Shown here piece by piece: positions 24,913 to 35,448 of a stretch of DNA of 64,000 nucleotides. Below the pieces are notes generated by a model that searched no databases, was not told the DNA's origin, and saw only the letters and a program-made list of their open reading frames with translations. Numbering within the stretch: position 1 is the first letter of the stretch; each line of letters begins with the position of its first letter. Origin of the DNA: an uncultured Porphyromonadaceae bacterium (GTDB taxonomy: Bacteria; Bacteroidota; Bacteroidia; Bacteroidales; Muribaculaceae); assembly GCA_900548875.1 (NCBI GenBank), contig URMA01000003.1, forward strand, positions 1-64,000, in the 5' to 3' direction. Position numbers and translations under genes: made by a program.

Positions 24913-26085
24913 TTAGTTTTTCTTCTCATTTCCTCCCGGGCGTTTTGGCATGAACGGACTTTCTTCTCCGTTGCTTTCCGTCGGTGCGGCCGGCATGGCG
25001 TTCGTGTAGTCGATGGCAACGGTGTCGCCCTTGTTCAGTCCGGACTTTATTTCCACATTCACGCCGTTGCTGGCTCCGGTTTCAACGGCTACCGGATAAA
25101 GCTGGTTGTTGCGTACTACCCAAACGACATGCTTGGCGTTTTCGGGTGCTTCGCCGGCAGGCTGGGGCAGGGTGGTGTCGTCGAATGTTTTGGGTGAAAA
25201 TTTCAATGCCCCTGCCGGAACGGCGAGAATATTGTCGGCTTCAGCCGTATAGATGGTAAGGTTGGCGGTCAGTCCCGGAATGAGCTTGTGGTCGGTGTTG
25301 CTTGTTGAAACAACCACTTCGTAGGTGACAACGTTCGATTCCGTTGTCGGGTTCAGGCGCACCTGTGTCACCTTGCCCGAGAACAGGTCATCGGGATAGG
25401 CATCGACGGTGAAGGTCACGTTCTGACCCACTTTTACCTGGCCTATGTCGGCTTCATCCACATCGCCGATTACCTGCATGTTGTCGAGGTCGGCGATTGT
25501 AAAGATGTTGGCTACTTCCATGTTGGCAACGACTGTCTGTCCGATTTCCACTTCTCGCGAGATGATGATTCCGTCGATTGGCGCATAGATTTCTGCATAG
25601 CCCAGATTTTCGGTTGCCTTCACGCGGTCGGCCTTGCTTTTTTCGTAATTGAGCTTGGCCACTGTATATGCGTTTTCCGACGTTTCAAACTCATAGTCGC
25701 TGATGAGTTTCTTGTCGTGCAGTTCCTTGTCGCGCAAATAGTTGGTTTTTTGGTATTCAAAAGTTGCGCGTGCACTTTCCATGTTGGCATTGGCGGCGTC
25801 GACTTCGCTTTCGAGGAGCGTCTTGTCGATTTCAGCAATCAGGTCACCTTTCTTGACGATGGAGTTGTAGTCGGCATAGAGTTTTGCCACTTCACCGGTC
25901 ACCTGTGTACCGACGTCCACCTGTGTGACACTTTCCAGTGTGCCGGTGGCGGTCACGGTTTCCTTGATACTGCCCGTGAATACGGTGGCAGTTTCCAGTG
26001 ATATTTTTTGCTTGTTGGAGCAGGATGTCACGGCAGTAGCCATCAGCACTGCTGCTATGATGCTTGTTTTGGCTGTAAGTTTCAT
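24913..26085 (-). CDS. Periplasmic adaptor (MacA/HlyD-type) lipoprotein
   Basis: The protein is 390 residues. A lipoprotein-type signal with lipobox VTSC (Cys22) is followed by a barrel-sandwich hybrid (TGTLESVTQVDVGTQVTGE, IYAPIDGIIISREVEIG), an alpha-helical hairpin (about 90-160) and beta-barrel and membrane-proximal domains. This is the tripartite-efflux adaptor that bridges the MacB-type permease and TolC. The C-terminus is rich in Pro, Lys and Asn and probably disordered. Confidence 0.93.
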   Translation of the reverse strand: MKLTAKTSIIAAVLMATAVTSCSNKQKISLETATVFTGSIKETVTATGTLESVTQVDVGTQVTGEVAKLYADYNSIVKKGDLIAEIDKTLLESEVDAANANMESARATFEYQKTNYLRDKELHDKKLISDYEFETSENAYTVAKLNYEKSKADRVKATENLGYAEIYAPIDGIIISREVEIGQTVVANMEVANIFTIADLDNMQVIGDVDEADIGQVKVGQNVTFTVDAYPDDLFSGKVTQVRLNPTTESNVVTYEVVVSTSNTDHKLIPGLTANLTIYTAEADNILAVPAGALKFSPKTFDDTTLPQPAGEAPENAKHVVWVVRNNQLYPVAVETGASNGVNVEIKSGLNKGDTVAIDYTNAMPAAPTESNGEESPFMPKRPGGNEKKN

Positions 26086-26102
26086 ATTTCTTTTCGTTTT
26101 GT

Positions 26103-27437
26103 TTACAAAGTGATTTGACTCGTTTGATAGAATTCCAGCAGACGGATGTTGAGGATAGCCATGTATTTGGCCTGAAGTTGTTCCTGCAAGGCGTTGAGCA
26201 ACGTGTTGTGCGACGATATGAGGTCAAGCGTGTTGATGAGTCCCAGTCGGAACTGTTCGTTGACGAGTTCGTCGGTCAGACGGGCGCTTTTCACCTGCTG
26301 GCTACAGCTTTCAAACTGAGCCTGTGCGTTGGTGGCGTCGATGTAGATGCTTTCGATGGTTTGCGAAAGCGTATTTGTGGCACTTTCTATTTCGAGTTCG
26401 GCGTTCAGCTTTTCGATTTTTGCCTGTGTCACTGCCGTCTTGTTCTTGCGGTTGTCGAGCAGAGGTATGCTGAGCGTCAGGGCTATTTGTTCGTTGAAAT
26501 TGTTACGGAACTGGGTGCCGAAGTTGCCGTATCCTGCCGATGAGTTAGCCGAACCGACGCTTGCGTTCAGCGACAGTTGCGGATAGTAGCCGCCTTTGGC
26601 AATCTTTTCACTGTAGTCGCTGGCATGCGACGAGAGCTGGTATTGCTTGAGGGCCGGAACCCATGAGCAGGCCGTGTGGAACACTTCCACCTTTTCCGGC
26701 AGCGGTGCGAGCACCTCCTCATCTTTGAAATCCGGATAAACGATGTCGAAATCCGTTGTTATGTCAAGTTCCAGCAGCTTTTTCAATTCCATTTTAGCTG
26801 TGGCGAACGACGACTCCGCCGAAGTCAGGCTGTAGCGGTCCGTGTGATACTGCGATTCGATTTGGGAATAGTCGACGCGCGACATCTTGCCCGAATTCAT
26901 CAGTGCTTCAGCACGTTCTTTCTGATACTCGCTTACCGCCAAATTCTGCTTGGCGATTTCTATTGATTCTTTGGCATAGAGGATATTCAGATATTTGGCG
27001 AGAATTTCCGTCTGAAGCGTATAGCGGTAGTCGTCGATGCCCAGCTCTGCAATTTGCTGCTGCAGTTCGTCCTGTTTTATCTGGTTGCGGCGGATATTGC
27101 CGTTGAACACGATCCACGATGCGTTCAGCCCATAGGTGCCGGCATAGATGTTATGGTCGGAATTGTCGGCAGGGCTCGGATAGTTGGTAAGTCCTTGTGT
27201 GGTAGAAAAGTCAAGTGTCGGCTGCCACATGGCTTTGGATGCCAGCAGGGTGGCGTCGCTCGACTCCTTGTCAAGCTGTTTCTGTTGCAGGCTGATATTG
27301 TTTTCGTAGGCATATTCCAGGCAGCGGTCGAAATCCCACGGTTGGCCTATGCTGTCGGGGACGGCTCCAAACATGGAAACAGCCCCGGCATAGACTGTCA
27401 AACCCAAACATATCAAATCTTTGTTTACCTTATTCAT
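26103..27437 (-). CDS. TolC-family outer-membrane efflux protein
   Basis: The protein is 444 residues with a signal peptide (about 1-25). It shows the two internally similar halves of OEP/TolC proteins, each with long alternating helices (SLTSAESSFATAKMELKKLL, NTLSQTIESIYIDATNAQAQ). It should form the trimeric outer-membrane channel of the pump encoded downstream. It is the first gene of the six-gene minus-strand operon and has a well-spaced promoter (27462-27493). Confidence 0.93.
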   Translation of the reverse strand: MNKVNKDLICLGLTVYAGAVSMFGAVPDSIGQPWDFDRCLEYAYENNISLQQKQLDKESSDATLLASKAMWQPTLDFSTTQGLTNYPSPADNSDHNIYAGTYGLNASWIVFNGNIRRNQIKQDELQQQIAELGIDDYRYTLQTEILAKYLNILYAKESIEIAKQNLAVSEYQKERAEALMNSGKMSRVDYSQIESQYHTDRYSLTSAESSFATAKMELKKLLELDITTDFDIVYPDFKDEEVLAPLPEKVEVFHTACSWVPALKQYQLSSHASDYSEKIAKGGYYPQLSLNASVGSANSSAGYGNFGTQFRNNFNEQIALTLSIPLLDNRKNKTAVTQAKIEKLNAELEIESATNTLSQTIESIYIDATNAQAQFESCSQQVKSARLTDELVNEQFRLGLINTLDLISSHNTLLNALQEQLQAKYMAILNIRLLEFYQTSQITL

Positions 27438-27461
27438 ATTCTGTTCATTTTAAATCTGGTA

Positions 27462-27493
27462 CAAAATTATTTTGCTGAAAAAGCATCTGCAAA
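27462..27493 (-). promoter_or_regulatory. Promoter of the efflux operon
   Basis: On the minus strand a TTTG (-33, from 27490-27493) is followed after 20 bases by TAATTTTG (from 27462-27469), matching TAnnTTTG. It lies 25 bases before the TolC gene start. Confidence 0.65.
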
Positions 27494-28040
27494 CGAAATA
27501 GATTAACCGCTTTCTTGTGGGTTGATTTATTGTTAAAATGGCGATGATTTGGGCAGGACGATGAGGCTCGGTTAATCGGTGTTAACCCCAGAAGGGGCAA
27601 AAATCGGTTCGTCGGACATTTTGGCCGTTTTGTCGAAATGTTTGTTGGGTTATGAGTCGGCGGTCCGGGATTGTGACTCTGTAAACCTTTAACGCGTCTT
27701 TCCAATTTTGCCTTATCAGCAAAAAAAGTTTGCTCTATCAGCAAAAAAGTACTACTGCAACGATTTCATTTTTGCTCTATCAGCAAAAAGATTTGTCGTA
27801 ACAGCAATTTTTACATTTTTCAACGTCTGAAATTTCTTGTTTTACTGTGATTTTATTTCCTTTATTCAGCATTTTCTCGATCATTTTCCCATTATATACT
27901 ACCATATACACCTCCACGGAAGCAAGTATGCCGTTTCTTTTCTTGCATAAATTAAGGTAAGGTTTATTACCCCACGTATCCATACAACAAATTTGACAAT
28001 TCTAAATCAACTTAATACTAACCTTTAACATTTAAACCAA
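27494..28040. other. Intergenic region between divergent efflux operon and surface-protein gene
   Basis: About 550 bases contain a small hairpin (CCCCAGAAGGGG near 27587), a cluster of short direct repeats (27711-27802) and no supported gene. A 67-residue minus-strand frame (27780-27983) has neither a start context nor recognisable similarity. Confidence 0.5.
27711..27802. repeat. Clustered short repeats, (T)GCTCTATCAGCAAAAA
   Basis: Copies start near 27711, 27730 and 27772, with a degenerate one near 27795 (GTAACAGCAATTTTT). Each full copy is weakly palindromic (TTTGCT then AGCAAA around a five-base centre). They lie about 250-330 bases upstream of the large surface-protein gene. Confidence 0.7.
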
Positions 28041-31000
28041 ATGAAACAGAAGCGAATTACTTTCTTTCTTATTGTTTTGGTCGCTATGCTGCTGTTCCCC
28101 GGCAGGACAGCCTTTGCTACCAATCATGACCATAGTGGTTGGAATAGTTTAAGCGATCCTGTATTATCTATTTCAACCGGCAATTTTTATTTGGAGCAAT
28201 CCAGTCGTTCGATATTCAATTTATCTGTAAAAGGAGATGTTTGTTTGTGTCTTAACGGATACAGCCTCGAAAGTGTTGAAATCATAGTGTATGGCAATTT
28301 GACACTTTGCAGTTGCCGCGACAGTGGAGATGAAAGCATTGGCTATGGTTTAGTCTCAGCTAATTTTATTGTATATGAAGGTGCAACTCTTAATCTCTCG
28401 GATATTACGATTGAAGGGTCGATACGATCTTTTGGAACAATAAATATGGAAAGCGGAACTGTGCGTGGACGTGTGGAACTTATAGGGACTTCTTCTTCCT
28501 TAAAAATGTCGGGTGGAAAAATCACCGGCGGTGAGGGCGAAAACGGAGGAGGTTTGTCGATAAATGGAGGTAAAGCCGAACTCTCAGGAGGTGAAATTTC
28601 TGGCAACAGTGCCACTAAGGGTGGTGGCATATATATCGGGGCGGATGAAGCCGGAAATATGGGCTCATTAACGATTCTGCAAAATATGGACATCACCAAC
28701 AACTCGGCTTCCTTTGGTGGCGGAATTTATGCAAATGGAGATGTAACCATCCAAGATGTTACTATCAGTGGTAACACGGCTACGCAGGACGGCGGAGGAT
28801 TATATTTCGGCTCGGATGCCGACAGTACACCCTTGAAGGCATATCTGAAATTGAATAACGGAACTATTACAGACAACAAGGCATTACGAAACGGTGGAGG
28901 AATGTATATCGGAACGTATGACAAGATGAAGAATAGTGCCATATCAATCCATGATAGAATGTACATTACTCACAATTCTGCTTCCTGTGGTGGCGGAGTT
29001 TATGCTACTGGCGATTTCGCCGTCAGTGGATGTACGATCAGTGATAATACGGCTACGCAGGACGGCGGAGGATTATATTTCGGCTCGGCTGCTGACGGAA
29101 CATCCTCTTCTGGCCAATTATTGGTATATTACGGAAATATCCAAAACAATATTGCATCACAAAATGGCGGAGGAATATATTTCGGAGTAAATGACGATGG
29201 AGACAAGGGGACTATAACAATTCGTAGAGATATGAATATTTCCAATAACTCGGCTTCCTTTGGTGGCGGAATTTATGCTATTGGCAATGTATACATGGAG
29301 GAAGGAAATATCAGCAACAACACTGCCTTGCAGGGTGGCGGTGGAGTCTATTGTCACAAAAAAATCACACTTGATAGAGGTAGCTCAATATCCGGCAACA
29401 TTGCAGCCGGCAAAAGCAACGGATTCGAATTACACGACAGTTCGGCTGAAATGCATTCAATTTATGGCTATCTGCAGGAAGGCTATGTTCTGAATGGCGG
29501 ATCGTTCACAATTGATGGCGGTTATTTTGCCGAGAATCTTGAACAGCTTGTAAAGAACGATATCGTCATCGTTGACATCTCCCAATTGGGGACGGATTTT
29601 GATCCTTTTTATAAAGAAGGATATCCGTTTGCTGCTTATAAAAGCGTCGCAGAAAGGCTATCGGTTGCGGAAAATATTGTCTATGACGGTGAGCCTATTG
29701 CATTTCACGAGGATTTCTACGTGCCATTACCTTTCCAGAGTATATTGTGTTACTACTCAGTGAAAGGCGAAGAAAATTTTATAGAGGGGCTTCCCGTAAA
29801 TGTCGGCGATTATGTGATAAAAATAATTGGATTAGCTTTTGGTGATGGCAACTATTGGAATTACTATACAACCACCTTTGAACTTACCATACACCAAGCC
29901 ACTCCAACTTATACGTTGCCTACAGGCATTATAGCCATAGTGGGTTTGCCGTTCTCCGAGATACCGTTGCCTGAAGGCTGGAGTTGGAAGAACGGAAATG
30001 TCATATCGCAGTGGACGGGTATGGTAAACTGTTGGGTGATTTATACCCCTAACGATCCGAACTACGCCACAGTTGAAGAGGAATTGGAGGTGACGGTAAT
30101 TGAGGCTTCGTCTGAAACGCATCACGACGGTTGGCTGACGTTGCAATCCGATGGAAAGATGTCAGGCGGTGCGGAAAGCTCACCCGTACGCTACTATCTG
30201 ACCGAAGACACGAAGCTCGACTCGGACATCGTGCTGACAAACGGTTACGCCGTTCTTTGTCTGAATGGCTACAAACTGACCGGTACAGGCACAGGTTCCG
30301 TCATCACCGTACAGGGAGGCGCCCATCTGACCGTGTGCGACTGCATGGAAGGCAGCCAAACTCCGGAACATCAGCATAACTATTACGTAGCTGGCAATGG
30401 TTTATGGACCTTCTACGACGGCGAACTTCCTGGCTATGTTTCAGCCGGTGCAACGACGGGAACTGTGCAGGGTGGTGTTATCACCGGAGGTATAGGTTCG
30501 GTGTCTGATAGTTATATACGTGGCGGAGGCATATTTGTTACAAACGGAACGCTCACTCTGGAAAGTGGGACTGTGGCAGGTAATTCTGCCTTTACACGCG
30601 ACGGAAATGGGAACGGTTCCGGTGCCGGCATTTACATGTTAACAAATAGCACTCTAACCATGACAGGCGGCTCAGTAGCCGGAAATGTTTCCGACGGTTC
30701 GGGTGCTGGTATATGTGCCAACGACGGTGCCACATTTAATTTTCAGGACGGCGAAATCATCGGAAACAACTCTAATGGCAGTGGTGGTGGTATACTAATG
30801 AACACCAACACCACGTTCAATATGTCAGGAGGCGAAATCACCGGGAACTGGGCCAATGTCAATGGTGGTGGTATAATGGTGAGCACCAACACCACGTTCA
30901 ATATGTCAGGAGGCGAAATCACCGGAAACAACTCCAATGGCAATGGTGGTGGTGTAATGGTGAACAACAACACCACGTTCAACATGTCGGGAGGCCTGAT

Positions 31001-32042
31001 TTATGGGAATGAGGCAGCGAGTGGAACGGAACTGTCCACCTACGGAACAAGCACCATTACCGGAGGAATGATAGACGGAACTATCCGTCGTGCGGCAGGA
31101 AGTCTTGATTTCTGGGGAGGCTACCATAATATTACTGAGTTGTACTACGGCCAAGGCAACAGACCGAAGGTGATGGGCGGTTACTTCACGGATGTGTCCT
31201 ATGATCAGGTGGCGGGTTGGGTTATCGGTGGCTACACCATGGTGCAGATTGATGCACAGTTTGGCGACAGCGACTACAAGGAGGCTTACCCGTGGGCGGT
31301 TTATGCGCTCGATGAAACGAGAATAACAGCTACAGTGGCCGACAACATCAAGTACGACGGCGAGCCCGTGGCACAAGGTGAGGACTTTACTCTTACGGGC
31401 ACGGACGGTCTGAAACTCAATTATACCTATACGTCCGAAGGTAGTGAAGACAAATTCATCGGACTCCCTGTCAACACTGGGGCGTACACTGTCGGTGTGG
31501 CAGGCCTCGACGATGCCACGAAAACCTGTTATACGACCTCTTTCGAACTTAGCATAGCCAAAGGTGAATGGACGGGAGAGACAACTGTAGAGGGTACGAT
31601 AGAAGCAGGTGTCGCCAGCAGTGTCATGCTTCCTGTCACTCCCGAAGATGCCACTTTTGGTATGGCGAATGGAGATCCCGAAGTGAAAGGCCTTTCGATT
31701 GCCGACAATCAACTCATATATTTAGGCGGTAGCGGAATTGAGGTTGGAAAGACCTACAACGTCACCATACCGGTGTCATCGTCCAACTATCTGGACTATG
31801 AAATCCTTGTGACCCTGACGGGTATTGACTCGGGCAGTATCAGTCAAACGGCGGCCGACGGCTCTTTCCGACTGGTGGGCATGAGAGGTTGGCTGCGCAT
31901 TCTTGACTCTGATGAGGAGGCTACAGTCTACAATGCAGCGGGTACAGCCGTATATCGCGGACTAGAACGCACTGTCTATGTCCCGGCAGGTGTTTACCTT
32001 GTTCGTATTGGAGCAAAAGTTGAACGTGTGATTGTCAGATAA
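28041..32042 (+). CDS. Large repetitive beta-helix surface protein with T9SS-like C-terminal domain
   Basis: The protein is 1333 residues with a signal peptide (about 1-26, cleaved after AFA). Two similar halves each begin with a HDHSGW/HHDGWLTL segment and continue with right-handed beta-helix repeats rich in GGGIY, MSGG and NNS(N/A). Each then has a bacterial-Ig/MBG-like segment (NIVYDGEPIAFHEDF; NIKYDGEPVAQGEDF). The C-terminus (YLVRIGAKVERVIVR) looks like a T9SS type A sorting domain. In-frame DNA repeats of 273 bp (28.7-29.3 kb) and 81 bp (30.7-31.0 kb) show recent duplication. It is probably a surface adhesin or matrix protein; the ligand is unknown. Confidence 0.82.
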   Translation: MKQKRITFFLIVLVAMLLFPGRTAFATNHDHSGWNSLSDPVLSISTGNFYLEQSSRSIFNLSVKGDVCLCLNGYSLESVEIIVYGNLTLCSCRDSGDESIGYGLVSANFIVYEGATLNLSDITIEGSIRSFGTINMESGTVRGRVELIGTSSSLKMSGGKITGGEGENGGGLSINGGKAELSGGEISGNSATKGGGIYIGADEAGNMGSLTILQNMDITNNSASFGGGIYANGDVTIQDVTISGNTATQDGGGLYFGSDADSTPLKAYLKLNNGTITDNKALRNGGGMYIGTYDKMKNSAISIHDRMYITHNSASCGGGVYATGDFAVSGCTISDNTATQDGGGLYFGSAADGTSSSGQLLVYYGNIQNNIASQNGGGIYFGVNDDGDKGTITIRRDMNISNNSASFGGGIYAIGNVYMEEGNISNNTALQGGGGVYCHKKITLDRGSSISGNIAAGKSNGFELHDSSAEMHSIYGYLQEGYVLNGGSFTIDGGYFAENLEQLVKNDIVIVDISQLGTDFDPFYKEGYPFAAYKSVAERLSVAENIVYDGEPIAFHEDFYVPLPFQSILCYYSVKGEENFIEGLPVNVGDYVIKIIGLAFGDGNYWNYYTTTFELTIHQATPTYTLPTGIIAIVGLPFSEIPLPEGWSWKNGNVISQWTGMVNCWVIYTPNDPNYATVEEELEVTVIEASSETHHDGWLTLQSDGKMSGGAESSPVRYYLTEDTKLDSDIVLTNGYAVLCLNGYKLTGTGTGSVITVQGGAHLTVCDCMEGSQTPEHQHNYYVAGNGLWTFYDGELPGYVSAGATTGTVQGGVITGGIGSVSDSYIRGGGIFVTNGTLTLESGTVAGNSAFTRDGNGNGSGAGIYMLTNSTLTMTGGSVAGNVSDGSGAGICANDGATFNFQDGEIIGNNSNGSGGGILMNTNTTFNMSGGEITGNWANVNGGGIMVSTNTTFNMSGGEITGNNSNGNGGGVMVNNNTTFNMSGGLIYGNEAASGTELSTYGTSTITGGMIDGTIRRAAGSLDFWGGYHNITELYYGQGNRPKVMGGYFTDVSYDQVAGWVIGGYTMVQIDAQFGDSDYKEAYPWAVYALDETRITATVADNIKYDGEPVAQGEDFTLTGTDGLKLNYTYTSEGSEDKFIGLPVNTGAYTVGVAGLDDATKTCYTTSFELSIAKGEWTGETTVEGTIEAGVASSVMLPVTPEDATFGMANGDPEVKGLSIADNQLIYLGGSGIEVGKTYNVTIPVSSSNYLDYEILVTLTGIDSGSISQTAADGSFRLVGMRGWLRILDSDEEATVYNAAGTAVYRGLERTVYVPAGVYLVRIGAKVERVIVR
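28701..29278 (+). repeat. 273-bp tandem in-frame repeat in the surface-protein gene
   Basis: A 32-base block at 28701-28732 recurs exactly at 29247-29278, 546 bases (two periods) later, with a diverged copy between. A 40-base block at 28776-28815 recurs exactly at 29049-29088, one period (273 bases, 91 codons) later. Confidence 0.85.
30722..31045 (+). repeat. 81-bp tandem in-frame repeat in the surface-protein gene
   Basis: Four units of 81 bases (27 codons) start near 30722, 30803, 30884 and 30965. The middle two share CACCAACACCACGTTCAATA exactly. Each encodes NTTFNMSGGEITGN-like residues, about one beta-helix coil per unit. Confidence 0.85.
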
Positions 32043-32061
32043 AAGCGACCAAATATCCCTT

Positions 32062-32101
32062 TAAATCGGGCTGGGGAACATCTGTTTCCCGGCCCGATTT
32101 A
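32062..32101 (+). terminator. Terminator of the surface-protein gene
   Basis: TAAATCGGGC (32062-32071) pairs with GCCCGATTTA (32092-32101), and the inner bases continue the stem (GGGGAAC against GTTTCCC). There is no long T run after it. Confidence 0.7.
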
Positions 32102-32174
32102 TAATTACAGGTTAGGGAGATGGCAGGTAAGCTGCTCGGGGCAGAATTTATTTTTTGACACGAGAACATATTCT

Positions 32175-32198
32175 GGGTTATAGGTTATGGGTTAGAGT
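32175..32198 (+). repeat. Telomere-like dispersed repeat, single arm (locus 3)
   Basis: The sequence GGGTTATAGGTTATGGGTTA followed by GAG is a short copy of the unit seen at 14.3 and 21.0 kb. No inverted partner is found nearby. Confidence 0.75.
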
Positions 32199-32271
32199 TG
32201 TCAGCCGTTTTGGGGTGACAAACAGGACAACTTCTGTTCTTGTGTTCTTCTGTCAAAAATTAACTTTAGTG

Positions 32272-32447
32272 TATCTTTGGATGAGATAAGAGGCGGTTCG
32301 GCATAGTCAAATCTGAAAACTGCGTTTTCGTTTGTCTCTGCGCTCAGCTTTTGCTATCTTTGGATAAGATAGGAGGCGGCTCGGGATAAAAAATAATTGA
32401 AACAAGTTTCATTATTTTTTTTCTCCGCTCATCTTTCATTATCTTTG
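32272..32447 (+). promoter_or_regulatory. Tandem promoter modules upstream of ruvX
   Basis: Three TATCTTTG boxes lie at 32272-32279, 32355-32362 and 32440-32447, spaced 83 and 85 bases. The first two are followed by near-identical GGAT(G/A)AGATA(A/G)GAGGCGG, then a hairpin, then a (T)CCGCTCA/GCGCTCA-like segment leading to the next box. The last box ends four bases before the ruvX ATG, which would give a leaderless or nearly leaderless transcript. Confidence 0.7.
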
Positions 32448-32451
32448 CAAC

Positions 32452-32874
32452 ATGGGACGAATATTGGCAATCGATTATGGTCGGAAACGCAGCGGCATAG
32501 CTGTGACCGACACTTTGAAAATTGTGGCAAACGGGCTGACGACAGTGGCTTCACATACTCTTCTTGATTTTCTGAAAAATTATCTGGCGAAAGAACCGGT
32601 GGAGAGAATCATCGTCGGACTGCCGAAGCAGATGAACAACCAACCGTCGGAAAACATGCGCTATATCGTGCCGTTTGTCAACAAGTTGAAGAAGGATCTG
32701 CCCGAAGTTCCCGTAGAAATGTACGACGAGCGCTTTACGTCGGTACTTGCCCACAAGGCGATGCTCGACGGTGGGATGAAGAAAATGGCACGGCGCGACA
32801 AGGCGATTGTCGATGAAATTTCGGCAACAATTATTTTGAACGATTATTTACAAAGCATACATAGCAAATTATGA
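32452..32874 (+). CDS. ruvX: Putative Holliday junction resolvase RuvX/YqgF
   Basis: The 140-residue length is typical. The N-terminal RNase-H-like motif LAIDYGRKRSGIAVTD holds the first catalytic Asp, VGLPKQMN is conserved, and MYDERFTS and a C-terminal VDEISATIIL hold further acidic residues. The YqgF family has been linked to Holliday junction resolution and to 16S rRNA 5'-end processing. Its stop overlaps the def start (ATGA). The promoter box lies only four bases upstream of the ATG. Confidence 0.94.
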   Translation: MGRILAIDYGRKRSGIAVTDTLKIVANGLTTVASHTLLDFLKNYLAKEPVERIIVGLPKQMNNQPSENMRYIVPFVNKLKKDLPEVPVEMYDERFTSVLAHKAMLDGGMKKMARRDKAIVDEISATIILNDYLQSIHSKL

Positions 32875-33440
32875 TATTACCGATTTATCTGTACGGACAA
32901 CCTGTGCTCCGCAAGGAGGCAGAGGAGTTGACCACCGACTATCCGAAACTGAAGGAACTGGTGGCCGACATGTATGAAACGATGTACGAATCCGACGGTG
33001 TGGGACTTGCTGCACCGCAAGTGGGCCTTTCTATCCGCCTGATTGTGATAGATGCCGATGTGCTGAAGGATACTTTCCCGGAACTGGAAGGTGTGAAGCT
33101 GACGCTGGTCAATCCGGAACTTGATATTCTGGAGGATGGCGCAAAGGTAACACGCGAGGAGGGTTGCCTGAGTGTGCCGGGACTGCACGAGCCGGTGACG
33201 CGCTATGAAAAGGTTCGCCTCAACTGGTTGGACGAAAACTTTGAGGAACATGAGCAGGTGTTCGAGGGTTTCCTTGCACGCATTATCCAGCATGAGTATG
33301 ACCATCTGGACGGAACGCTCTACACCGACCGACTGTCGCCGATTCGCAAACAGCTTATCCGCAATAAGCTGCACAACATTGCCGAGGGAAAGGTGCGTTG
33401 CGACTATAAGGTGAAACAGCAGAAACCCGGCAGACGATAA
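32871..33440 (+). CDS. def: Peptide deformylase
   Basis: The protein is 189 residues. All three deformylase motifs are present: GVGLAAPQVG (about 43-52), EEGCLSVPG (Cys metal ligand) and the HEYDHLDG zinc/iron-binding helix with catalytic Glu. It removes the formyl group from nascent protein N-termini. It overlaps ruvX by four bases and is followed 36 bases later by ettA. Confidence 0.97.
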   Translation: MILPIYLYGQPVLRKEAEELTTDYPKLKELVADMYETMYESDGVGLAAPQVGLSIRLIVIDADVLKDTFPELEGVKLTLVNPELDILEDGAKVTREEGCLSVPGLHEPVTRYEKVRLNWLDENFEEHEQVFEGFLARIIQHEYDHLDGTLYTDRLSPIRKQLIRNKLHNIAEGKVRCDYKVKQQKPGRR

Positions 33441-33476
33441 GACTGTAATCACATAACATCAACCACAACATAACTT

Positions 33477-35162
<1,686 letters not shown>

Positions 35163-35188
35163 GCCGTAGCCTTACACATAACGATAAT

Positions 35189-35233
35189 TCGCCCTCCGAT
35201 GTCCGCAATGGATTGTCGGAGGGCGGATTTTGT
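35189..35233 (+). terminator. Terminator after ettA
   Basis: CGCCCTCCGA (35190-35199) pairs perfectly with TCGGAGGGCG (35216-35225), followed by GATTTTGTT. Confidence 0.88.
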
Positions 35234-35235
35234 TA

Positions 35236-35268
35236 TTGGGTTATGGGTTATAGGTTAGGGGTTATGGG
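35236..35268 (+). repeat. Telomere-like dispersed repeat, single arm (locus 4)
   Basis: TTGGGTTATGGGTTATAGGT and the next 13 bases (TAGGGGTTATGGG) consist of units related to GGTTATGGGTTAGAG, directly after the ettA terminator. Confidence 0.8.
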
Positions 35269-35383
35269 ACGACTGGGTATTGGCGGTGGATGCGGTTCTT
35301 ATTTCGTGTCGCATTTAATCTTTACCGTGATGGTGTGGGGGAGGGTTGGAAGGGAAACGAAAACTTGTTTTCAGGGAAAAACG

Positions 35384-35424
35384 ACAGCCCCTTCCTGCCA
35401 ATCAATCACGCAGGAAGGGGCTGT
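35384..35424 (-). terminator. Terminator of the M6 peptidase gene
   Basis: ACAGCCCCTTCCTGC (35384-35398) pairs perfectly over 15 bases with 35410-35424. On the minus strand it is followed by CGTTTTTCC. Confidence 0.88.
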
Positions 35425-35448
35425 GTCAAGCGAACTGTTGTGTCAGTG

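Noticed and set aside
27780..27983. 67-codon minus-strand frame in the efflux/surface-protein intergenic region
   Set aside because: Overlaps the short repeats, has no family resemblance, signal or motif; length is within chance for AT-rich DNA.
30722..31045. Regular 81-base spacing considered as a CRISPR array
   Set aside because: Repeats are in frame, encode NTTFNMSGGEITGN-like coils, and the 'spacers' are homologous; no cas genes nearby.
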